Assembly: GCA_017632095.1 (NCBI GenBank)
Contig: JAGBSA010000019.1
Coordinates: 1-5,609, forward strand
Reading direction: 5' to 3'
Source: Bacteroidales bacterium
GTDB lineage: Bacteria > Bacteroidota > Bacteroidia > Bacteroidales > P3
DNA length: 5,609 bases
Shown here: positions 1 to 4,968 of the stretch, in pieces
How positions within the stretch are numbered: the stretch's first letter is position 1
Layout of the letters: each line of letters opens with the position of its first letter
Program-made: the position numbers and the translations under genes
Notes under the pieces: generated by a model
Database searches by the model: none
Seen by the model: only the letters and a program-made list of their open reading frames with translations
What the model was told of the DNA's origin: nothing

Positions 1-109
1 AAGGTATAAAAACTTTATAATATGACAAAATGATTCTCTTGTAAAGTTTCACGAAGTGAGCAATGAGCTTTCCGAATGCTTTTCCTTACTCTTGGATTTT
101 TCCAATTAC

Positions 110-263
110 TGATAATGGTACTATCACTAACTGATAGTAGTATTATCACTTACTGATAATGGTATTATCATCAAGTGATAATGGTGTTATCACGGCGTGA
201 TAATGGTATTATCTCTTTGTGATAATGGTATTATCACTTACTGATAATCGGATTATCAAGGCG
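110..263. repeat. Seven tandem 22-bp palindromic units
   Basis: Seven units of exactly 22 bp start at 110, 132, 154, 176, 198, 220 and 242, with no indels. Each reads TGATAAT-GGT-ATTATCA followed by five variable bases. The 7-bp arms are inverted repeats, so either arms within one unit (3-nt loop) or arms of neighbouring units (5-nt loop) can pair. The five-base segments are CTAAC, CTTAC, TCAAG, CGGCG, CTTTG, CTTAC and AGGCG, while the 3-nt linker is GGT in five units, AGT in unit 2 and CGG in unit 7. Unit 1 has ACTATCA as right arm and unit 2 has TGATAGT as left arm, which restores pairing between units. A lone TGATAGT follows at 275-281. The function is unknown; a multi-site operator, a hairpin array or a simple minisatellite all fit. 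Confidence 0.93.
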
Positions 264-305
264 TGGAAAATTTTTGATAGTAAGTTTGGGATTTCTTTTC
301 CTTAC

Positions 306-379
306 TTTGGCAGTTGCTTTTCAGGCATTTGACAAAAAACAAAACTGCGTTAGCCGAATGCCAAAGGCTGACTGCCAAA
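306..379. repeat. 74-bp element with inverted ends, copy 1
   Basis: The ends are a perfect 9-bp inverted repeat, TTTGGCAGT at 306-314 and ACTGCCAAA at 371-379. Inside is a nested pair, GGCATT at 324-329 and AATGCC at 357-362, and the word AAACTGCGT at 342-350. A second copy with matching ends, similar length and the same internal word lies at 527-598. The trinucleotide TAC abuts both ends (303-305, 380-382), which could be a short target duplication or chance. It could be a small non-autonomous mobile element remnant or a structured RNA or DNA motif; the sequence alone does not decide. Confidence 0.7.
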
Positions 380-399
380 TACCATAGTAAAAAAGGGAC

Positions 400-483
400 A
401 AAATAAAACGGCGTTTCGTGAAATCAAAACGAAGAAAGGTTTTTCTAAAACGAAGAAAGAAAAAATTAAAATGAAGGTTTATT
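400..483. repeat. A-rich repeat with 21-bp period, locus 1
   Basis: The word AAAACG or a close variant recurs at 405, 426, 447 and 468, a strict 21-bp spacing over four degenerate units. Shared parts are AAAATAAAAC or GAAATCAAAAC followed by GAAG-like or GTTTC-like segments. The same family appears at 3827-3910 with the same period, where for example GAAATCAAAAC is repeated exactly. The units here are more degraded than at the second locus. The function is unknown; it looks like a dispersed intergenic repeat of this genome. Confidence 0.7.
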
Positions 484-526
484 TTCTCGTTTTCAAATTA
501 GAGACCGGGGATTGCTGAACTTGGAT

Positions 527-598
527 TTTGGCTGTTAGGCGTTAGTGGTTTTCAAACTGCGTCAGCAAAATGGCAAAAGCCAAGGGCTGACAGCCAAA
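527..598. repeat. 72-bp element with inverted ends, copy 2
   Basis: The ends are a perfect 9-bp inverted repeat, TTTGGCTGT at 527-535 and ACAGCCAAA at 590-598. Compared with copy 1 at 306-379 the seventh base of the left arm is T instead of A, and the matching base of the right arm is A instead of T, so the stem is kept by a paired change. The inside shares AAACTGCGT (554-562) and a GGCTGAC word (585-591) with copy 1, but lengths between them differ. The element lies 8 bp past the stop codon of the minus-strand sugar transferase, so its RNA would form a stem in that transcript's 3' region, though without a following U tract. Confidence 0.7.
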
Positions 599-606
599 GC
601 TCGCAA

Positions 607-2019
607 CTATTTTCCGCGTCCTTGGAATATGATAATAAAGGTATAAAGCAGAATCTTGATATCGGTTGCAAGGGATATGTTTTCTAAATACAGCAAGTCG
701 TATTTTAGTCTTTCGACCATCTGATCGACATTATCTGCGTATCCAAACTTGACTTGTCCCCATGATGTAATGCCCGGCTTTACTCTATGCAAGAGTTTGT
801 ATTCCGGAGCTTGCTTTACTATTTGGTCAATGAAGAATTGTCTTTCCGGACGGTAGCCTACAAGGCTCATTGTGCCTTTTAGGACGTTGTAAAATTGAGG
901 TATCTCGTCTAATCTCACCTTTCGCATAAAGCGTCCAAAGGGTGTTATGCGCTTATCTTTGTCTCCGCTCGACAACTGCGGACCGTACTTTTCTGCATCG
1001 ACGTACATAGAACGGAATTTGTGCATATAGAATGGCTTTCCTTTGTATCCGATACGTTCTTGTTTGTAGAAAATCGGTCCTTTGCTGGTTGTGTAGATGA
1101 TTATCGCTGTTATAAGATAGAGAGGTGAAAGAAGGATTATCGCAAAAAGTGAAATGCAGATGTCGAATATTCGTTTGACAATCTTTTGTACGGGTAGTAG
1201 TTTTCCATGTGTAATAGTTACTAAAGGCGTATGGAAGATTCCGTTCATTTTTACGTTGCCTAACAATAGGTCTTTCCTGTTTGCAGGTACTTTTATTTCG
1301 ACATCTTGTCCTGCACTGCTGATTATGTTGTATATTTCTTGCTCTTCGTCGGCTTCTAAGGCGATTATGATTTCTTCTATTTTGTATCTGTCTATTATAT
1401 CTGAGAGTTCCTCTACTGAACCAAAGTATGGCAAGTCCAATGTCTTGTTTTCTTCATCCGGATTTATGCTTACATAGCCCACAAATTTGTTTCCTGCTTT
1501 TACTGCTTGATGTTGAAAATCGTTAATCAAGGCTTCGGCTTTACTTTTGCAGCCAATCAACAAAGTGGGGAAGCCTATTATGTTGCTATGTATTTTTTTT
1601 GCTGCACGGGTTGTAATGAATAATCGAGGGATATAAGTAATGGTGAAGTGCAAAGCAAAAAGCATTAAGAACGACCAGTAATAATTGCGATATGTTTTGA
1701 CTTGATCGTCTAGTAAAAGTGTAAAGAAGATTATCACGATTCCGATTATGCTTATCCAAATCGTTTGTCCAAGTTCTTTTAGTCTGCTTTTGCGATAGAC
1801 GTTTTGGTAACTTCCTTGAAGATAATATAGAAATATCCACATAATTGGAATAACCAATAGTCCGACATAAAGATTCATATCTGAAAATACAGCGTTTATA
1901 TCATCGAAAACACCATTTTCAATACTCTTTTTTCTGAAAATGAAAAACAAAAGCCACGATATAACTGCTGCAAAAAAGTCCGAGCAGACATATTTTGCTG
2001 CTTGACGTCTCTTATTCAT
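607..2019 (-). CDS. Polyprenyl-phosphate sugar transferase starting exopolysaccharide synthesis
   Basis: This is a membrane enzyme that transfers a sugar-1-phosphate from a nucleotide sugar to a polyprenyl phosphate carrier on the cytoplasmic face of the inner membrane, the first step of exopolysaccharide or O-antigen unit assembly. Counting from the GTG at 2022, four hydrophobic segments lie near residues 11-30, 51-70, 88-105 and 112-133. A soluble Rossmann-like middle follows at about 150-260, then a fifth hydrophobic segment at 285-310 and the C-terminal catalytic domain. Visible motifs are QERIG (321-325), KFRSM (335-339), the catalytic LDEIPQ (371-376), LVGYRPER (387-394) and KPGITSWGQV (415-424). 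The length of 470 residues is normal for the family. GTG at 2022 and ATG at 2019 are adjacent; I chose ATG. An in-frame TAA, which is the stop of the upstream lipoprotein gene, excludes a longer start. The donor sugar cannot be read from sequence. No other polysaccharide genes are in view. Confidence 0.95.
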   Translation of the reverse strand: MNKRRQAAKYVCSDFFAAVISWLLFFIFRKKSIENGVFDDINAVFSDMNLYVGLLVIPIMWIFLYYLQGSYQNVYRKSRLKELGQTIWISIIGIVIIFFTLLLDDQVKTYRNYYWSFLMLFALHFTITYIPRLFITTRAAKKIHSNIIGFPTLLIGCKSKAEALINDFQHQAVKAGNKFVGYVSINPDEENKTLDLPYFGSVEELSDIIDRYKIEEIIIALEADEEQEIYNIISSAGQDVEIKVPANRKDLLLGNVKMNGIFHTPLVTITHGKLLPVQKIVKRIFDICISLFAIILLSPLYLITAIIIYTTSKGPIFYKQERIGYKGKPFYMHKFRSMYVDAEKYGPQLSSGDKDKRITPFGRFMRKVRLDEIPQFYNVLKGTMSLVGYRPERQFFIDQIVKQAPEYKLLHRVKPGITSWGQVKFGYADNVDQMVERLKYDLLYLENISLATDIKILLYTFIIIFQGRGK

Positions 2020-2040
2020 CACACGAAATGTTTTACTTGC

Positions 2041-2955
2041 TTAATACTGATTAGGGAAATGAACAACCTTTACGTTATCTATGTGAATGTAGGTATTCTC
2101 TTTTTGATCTGGGTTGAATGCTTCAAAATAAAACTTGTAATAATTTGGGTAATCCAACATGCCCCATACTTTATTCAAAAGCACATAAACCTTTTTCCAG
2201 CCTTTTGCTTCATTGGGATAAATTCTCACTGCACTGACTGACTCGTATGAAGCAGCCGAAGATCTCTTTCCATAAACCCCTATCTCAAAAGGAATGTTCG
2301 AATGGTAGTCTAATTCTAAGATAGTGCCGTTTTTGTTTGTGCAATAAATAGAGTCTATTGTTATGTATTTGTTCTTTCCATTGGCATCATAGTAAATTGC
2401 TCCACACATATTGCCATAACGAACGCTGTCTTCATCAATTACCATTGGCATTTTTGTTGCCTCTTCTGCGGCGTTTACAAGAAGTTCAAAGTTAACATAA
2501 GGGTCTTCAAACAGCTCATAAAGATTAGGGAATTGAGCTTTTTCATCATTGTACATTATGTCTTTTTTAGTAAAAACCACCTCTTTACCTTCGACCAAAT
2601 CTAATGTGTCTATAGCCGTTGTGTAAAATGGATAGGCCTCTCTTGTAGCTTGCATTCCGTTATACAAAACCCCCGGACGTACATCTACCTTATGACGACC
2701 TGTTTTTAACACAGGAACACTGCAAGGCAAAGGATAAATTCCAACCAAATCATTATCGATATAAACCCATGCATCTTTTATGTCACTTGTTAAAAAGCCT
2801 TCGTCTTGCGGTATTGAGATATTTGGATTTTCAACAAGGTTAAATCCTTCTATTTTTATGTATGCAGGGACTTCTTGTTCGCCACTAAATTCATTGCATT
2901 GTACAAATAAAAAAACCAAAGCTAAGGTTAAAAAGGTCAATTTCAATTTTTTCAT
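2041..2955 (-). CDS. Lipoprotein of unknown function
   Basis: The 304-residue protein starts with MKKLKLTFLTLALVFLFVQC, a type II signal peptide with the predicted lipidated cysteine at residue 20. Gln at -1 is not the classic lipobox residue, but Bacteroidota lipoboxes are relaxed. Mature residues about 61-97 (AWVYIDNDLVGIYPLP, then KTGRHKVDVRPG) resemble a small beta domain of PEGA type. The C-terminal about 100 residues are beta-rich and end in YIHIDNVKVVHF (289-300), which looks like the last strands of a jelly-roll fold. No catalytic motif is recognised. The gene lies just upstream of the sugar transferase with 18-21 nt between them and a promoter-like box at 3037-3045, so they are probably cotranscribed. 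That suggests, by inference only, a role in envelope glycan production, export or attachment. I have an impression of similar uncharacterised Bacteroidales proteins but cannot name a family. Confidence 0.88.
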   Translation of the reverse strand: MKKLKLTFLTLALVFLFVQCNEFSGEQEVPAYIKIEGFNLVENPNISIPQDEGFLTSDIKDAWVYIDNDLVGIYPLPCSVPVLKTGRHKVDVRPGVLYNGMQATREAYPFYTTAIDTLDLVEGKEVVFTKKDIMYNDEKAQFPNLYELFEDPYVNFELLVNAAEEATKMPMVIDEDSVRYGNMCGAIYYDANGKNKYITIDSIYCTNKNGTILELDYHSNIPFEIGVYGKRSSAASYESVSAVRIYPNEAKGWKKVYVLLNKVWGMLDYPNYYKFYFEAFNPDQKENTYIHIDNVKVVHFPNQY

Positions 2956-3036
2956 ACTCTTAAATCTTTATCCCACTAAACGCTATTATCGTCCTACTTA
3001 TTACAAATCAAGTAAAGATAATCGCAAAAACAATTC

Positions 3037-3045
3037 GCAAAGATA
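3037..3045 (-). promoter_or_regulatory. Bacteroidota -7 box for the lipoprotein-transferase operon
   Basis: On the minus strand this reads TATCTTTGC, matching the Bacteroidota -7 consensus TAnnTTTG. A partial -33 element, CTTG, sits at 3063-3066, 17 nt upstream, slightly closer than usual. Transcription would start near 3030, giving a leader of about 75 nt before the ATG at 2955. Confidence 0.6.
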
Positions 3046-3087
3046 CGCTTTTTTGTTTGATTCAAGTTTTATGTTGGTTTGTTTTTG

Positions 3088-3096
3088 TAACTTCGC
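3088..3096 (+). promoter_or_regulatory. Probable -7 box for pcm
   Basis: TAACTTCGC differs from the Bacteroidota consensus TAnnTTTGC at one base. It lies 24 nt before the pcm ATG, implying a leader of under 20 nt. No convincing TTTG -33 element has the right spacing; candidates in the T-rich stretch 3051-3083 are ambiguous. It faces away from the minus-strand box at 3037-3045, with 42 bp between them. Confidence 0.45.
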
Positions 3097-3120
3097 ACAC
3101 CGAAAAAAGAGAGATTAGCA

Positions 3121-3768
3121 ATGAGAATAGACAGTTTTAAGCATAAAGGATTACGACGTTTGATGGTAGAAAATCTAAGGAAAAAAGGCATACAAGATGA
3201 GCGTGTTTTGGAGGCTATGAATGATGTTCCGAGGCATTTTTTCTTGGATTCGTCTCTCGATGTTCTTGCTTATGAGGATAGGGCTTTAGAGATTCTTTGC
3301 AACCAAACCATATCTCAACCCTCTACTGTTGCGTTTCAAACTCAGCTTCTCAATGTACAAGAAAGAGAAAAGGTGTTAGAAATTGGCACAGGCTCAGGTT
3401 ATCAAACCAGTGTTTTGTGTAAGATGAAAGCAAAGGTTTTTACAATAGAACGTTTTAAGCCTTTACACAATTCAGCTCAAGAGATATTCAACATGCTTAG
3501 ACTAAGACCAAAATGTTTCTTCGGAGATGGATACCTAGGTTTGCCAACATACGCTCCTTTCGACAAAATAATTGTAACCTGTGGGGCAGAAACAATTCCA
3601 CAAGCTCTCATTGACCAATTGAAAGTAGGTGGTGTTATGGTAATTCCTGTAGGTGCTGACACTCAAACCATGCATAAGATTCGCAAAATAAGCGAAACAG
3701 AAATCGAAGCCGAAACATTTGGAGACTTTAAGTTTGTTCCAATGTTGCAAGAACGCAAATTCTGTTAA
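3121..3768 (+). CDS. pcm: Protein-L-isoaspartate O-methyltransferase
   Basis: This cytosolic enzyme methylates L-isoaspartyl residues of damaged proteins using S-adenosylmethionine, starting their repair to L-aspartate (EC 2.1.1.77). The 215 residues match the usual length of about 210. Family signatures appear in order: VPRHFF (36-41), NQTISQPS (61-68), the SAM-binding loop VLEIGTGSGYQ (85-95), the acidic residue E110 after VFTI, GDG (135-137), FDKIIVTCGA (147-156) and the LKVGGVMVIPVG strand-turn (167-178). ATG at 3121 is favoured because it begins the conserved region at the right distance, and a weak purine run (GAGAG, 3109-3113) lies 7 nt before it. It is divergent from the lipoprotein gene and separated from the next gene by 365 bp, so it is probably monocistronic. 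Confidence 0.96.
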   Translation: MRIDSFKHKGLRRLMVENLRKKGIQDERVLEAMNDVPRHFFLDSSLDVLAYEDRALEILCNQTISQPSTVAFQTQLLNVQEREKVLEIGTGSGYQTSVLCKMKAKVFTIERFKPLHNSAQEIFNMLRLRPKCFFGDGYLGLPTYAPFDKIIVTCGAETIPQALIDQLKVGGVMVIPVGADTQTMHKIRKISETEIEAETFGDFKFVPMLQERKFC

Positions 3769-3798
3769 TAAAATCAGCTATCTATTTTCCTTGTTAAA

Positions 3799-3832
3799 AT
3801 TTTCGTGATTCATTATTTGAAATCGCGAAAAT
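3799..3832. repeat. 12-bp stem hairpin downstream of pcm
   Basis: ATTTTCGTGATT (3799-3810) pairs with AATCGCGAAAAT (3821-3832) around a 10-nt loop, with one G-T wobble in twelve pairs. It starts 31 nt after the pcm stop codon. No T tract follows on the plus strand, so it is not a classic intrinsic terminator, but it could protect or define the 3' end of the pcm transcript. Confidence 0.6.
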
Positions 3833-3910
3833 AAAACTTGGTTTTAGGAAATCAAAACCAAGTTTCAGTAAAACGAAATCAAGTTTCAGTAAAATAAAAC
3901 CAAGTTTCGG
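3827..3910. repeat. A-rich repeat with 21-bp period, locus 2
   Basis: Four 21-bp units start at 3827, 3848, 3869 and 3890. AAGTTTC recurs at 3860, 3881 and 3902, exactly 21 bp apart, followed by AG or GG. The first unit carries the inverted version, CTTGGTTTT, of the AAAACCAAG in the second unit, which creates the hairpin at 3834-3865. Sequence and period match the repeat at 400-483, so this is one dispersed family present twice in 5.6 kb. Confidence 0.85.
3834..3865. repeat. Perfect 12-bp stem hairpin within the A-rich repeat
   Basis: AAACTTGGTTTT (3834-3845) pairs perfectly with AAAACCAAGTTT (3854-3865) around an 8-nt loop. It begins 2 nt after the preceding hairpin, so the two would stack in tandem in RNA. 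The plus strand continues with CAGTAAAACG rather than T residues; on the minus strand the stem is followed by TATTTT. It is a possible 3'-end structure for pcm, or simply a product of unit inversion in the repeat. Confidence 0.65.
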
Positions 3911-4039
3911 CAAGTAAATCTTAAGCATTTGATTATCACAAGCTTATTTTAAGACATTCTTTTCTTGCATTAAACAGAGCAGAAAAGTATTCTAGCAAGA
4001 GGAAACAAAAATTTGACAAATCCTTTATTGTAATTAGCT

Positions 4040-4070
4040 GTATTTTAACCCCTTTTTAGTGTTAAAATAC
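4040..4070. repeat. 10-bp inverted repeat upstream of the GT5-like gene promoter
   Basis: GTATTTTAAC (4040-4049) and GTTAAAATAC (4061-4070) form a perfect 10-bp inverted repeat around 11 nt. It lies 34 bp before the -7 box at 4105, just upstream of where RNA polymerase would bind, so it could be an operator. An AT-rich chance palindrome is also possible. Confidence 0.5.
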
Positions 4071-4104
4071 TATAATTTACAACAATATATTCAAGATTTC
4101 TTCG

Positions 4105-4113
4105 TATCTTTGC
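4105..4113 (+). promoter_or_regulatory. Bacteroidota -7 box for the GT5-like and DUF4270 genes
   Basis: TATCTTTGC is a full match to TAnnTTTGC. It is 20 nt before the ATG at 4134, predicting a leader of roughly 13-15 nt. Because it lies inside the longer possible reading frame that opens at a GTG at 4059, it argues that translation begins at 4134. A good TTTG -33 element is not seen at the expected place. Confidence 0.65.
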
Positions 4114-4133
4114 ACGTTGATAACTTTATAACT

Positions 4134-4955
4134 ATGACAAAAGCAAAGATTTTATTCGTTAATCAAGAGATTACTCCTTATTTAGGAGAGAGTGCAAAAG
4201 CCGAAATAGGTAGATATTTACCTCAACGTATCCAAGAAAAAGGTAAAGAGGTTAGAACTTTTATGCCAAAATTTGGGGACGTTAATGAAAGAAAGAATCA
4301 GCTACATGAGGTAATCAGACTCTCAGGAATGAATCTGATAATCGACGATACCGATCACCAACTCATAATCAAGGTTGCGTCAATTCAGGCTGCAAGAATG
4401 CAAATCTACTTCATAGATAACGATGATTTCTTTCAAAGAAAAGCAGATGTATTAGACGCTAATGGAAATCTATTTCCTGATAACGACGAGCGTTCTATAT
4501 TTTTCATAAGAGGAGTTTTAGAAACAATCAAGAAACTTAGCTGGAAACCGAACGTAATTCATTGCTCTGGTTGGTTTGCAGCTTTGTTACCTTTCTATAT
4601 AAAAAGAACAGAATATAAGAATCACCCTTTCTTTTCAAACACAAAGGTAGTTTTAAGTCTTTTCAATGAAGAATTCGAAGGAAGTCTTTGTGAAAATCTA
4701 TCAAAGAAACTAAAAGCTGATGGAGGAACACTTAAAGACTGGAAACTATATAAAGAACCTACATACTTGAATCTAATGAAGGCTGCGATAAGTTACGCAG
4801 ATGCAATAGTCATTGCAGAAGAAGGCGTTAATCAAGAATTGATAGATTTCGCATATTCAACAAAGAAACCAGTCGTAGAATACACTCCTATGCCCGATTT
4901 AGCAACGAAATTGAATGAGCTATACGACGAAATAGCAATACTTGATGAGGAATAA
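4134..4955 (+). CDS. Short GT5 glycogen/starch synthase-like protein, probably not catalytic
   Basis: The 273 residues resemble only the N-terminal half of family GT5 glycogen synthases, which are about 480 residues long; the whole C-terminal GT-B half is absent, with a normal stop at 4953. The match is clear at MTKAKILFVNQEITPY, YLPQRIQEKGKEVRTFMPKF (28-47), KPNVIHCSGWFAALLPFYIK (138-157) and LMKAAISYADAIVIAEEGV (214-232). Key family residues are changed. In a gapless alignment with remembered E. coli GlgA, the ADP-glucose-binding KTGG becomes GESA (18-21), HDW becomes SGW (145-147) and HN becomes FN (177-178). I therefore infer loss of glucosyltransferase activity and a scaffold, regulatory or sugar-sensing role. 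From memory, short proteins of this kind, often labelled glycogen synthase, are common in Bacteroidales beside DUF4270 genes. The start at 4134 is chosen from the promoter position and the family N-terminus. It forms an operon with the next gene. Confidence 0.88.
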   Translation: MTKAKILFVNQEITPYLGESAKAEIGRYLPQRIQEKGKEVRTFMPKFGDVNERKNQLHEVIRLSGMNLIIDDTDHQLIIKVASIQAARMQIYFIDNDDFFQRKADVLDANGNLFPDNDERSIFFIRGVLETIKKLSWKPNVIHCSGWFAALLPFYIKRTEYKNHPFFSNTKVVLSLFNEEFEGSLCENLSKKLKADGGTLKDWKLYKEPTYLNLMKAAISYADAIVIAEEGVNQELIDFAYSTKKPVVEYTPMPDLATKLNELYDEIAILDEE

Positions 4956-4968
4956 AATACACAATCAA

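Larger units (their letters stand above)
1..606. other. Repeat-rich intergenic region without a supported gene
   Basis: No open reading frame here looks like a protein. The plus-strand frames close within the first 25 bases, so if a gene ends at the left edge it cannot be recognised. The stretch holds a seven-unit palindromic array (110-263), two elements bounded by inverted repeats (306-379, 527-598) and a 21-bp-period A-rich repeat (about 400-483), with short AT-rich linkers between them. A 12-bp direct repeat, CTTTTCCTTACT, lies on both sides of the array at 79-90 and 295-306. The minus-strand sugar transferase ends at 607, so the region is the 3' side of that transcript. No poly-T-tailed terminator is evident. 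Confidence 0.75.
3769..4133. other. Intergenic region with hairpins, repeats and a promoter
   Basis: No coding sequence is supported in these 365 bp. In order it holds two adjacent hairpins (3799-3832 and 3834-3865), the second locus of the 21-bp A-rich repeat (3827-3910), an AT-rich stretch where only a weak 6-bp inverted pair was seen (TCTTGC 3963-3968, GCAAGA 3995-4000), a 10-bp inverted repeat (4040-4070) and the -7 box of the downstream operon (4105-4113). Confidence 0.8.

Noticed and set aside
11..48. 7-bp inverted repeat AACTTTA/TAAAGTT
   Set aside because: It is short, AT-rich and widely spaced, as expected by chance in this composition.
110..263. CRISPR array
   Set aside because: The constant part is 17 bp and the variable part only 5 bp, far too short for spacers, and no cas genes are nearby.
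303..382. Certain transposon insertion with TAC target duplication
   Set aside because: A three-base match is likely by chance and copy 2 has no matching duplication (GAT against GCT).
527..606. Intrinsic terminator of the sugar transferase gene
   Set aside because: The stem is separated by a loop of over 50 nt and no U tract follows on the minus strand, so it is recorded only as a repeat.
1154..1477. Plus-strand reading frame of 107 codons
   Set aside because: It is antisense to the conserved sugar transferase and its translation shows no protein-like features. The same holds for frames opposite the lipoprotein (2002-2241, 2780-3118), pcm and the DUF4270 gene.
4013..4041. E. coli-type promoter beginning TTGACA
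   Set aside because: No TATAAT-like element at the right spacing, and Bacteroidota use a different promoter consensus; a good -7 box lies at 4105.
4059..4133. Longer start (GTG at 4059) for the GT5-like gene
   Set aside because: The 25 extra codons cover the -7 box and part of an inverted repeat, and family similarity begins at the ATG at 4134.
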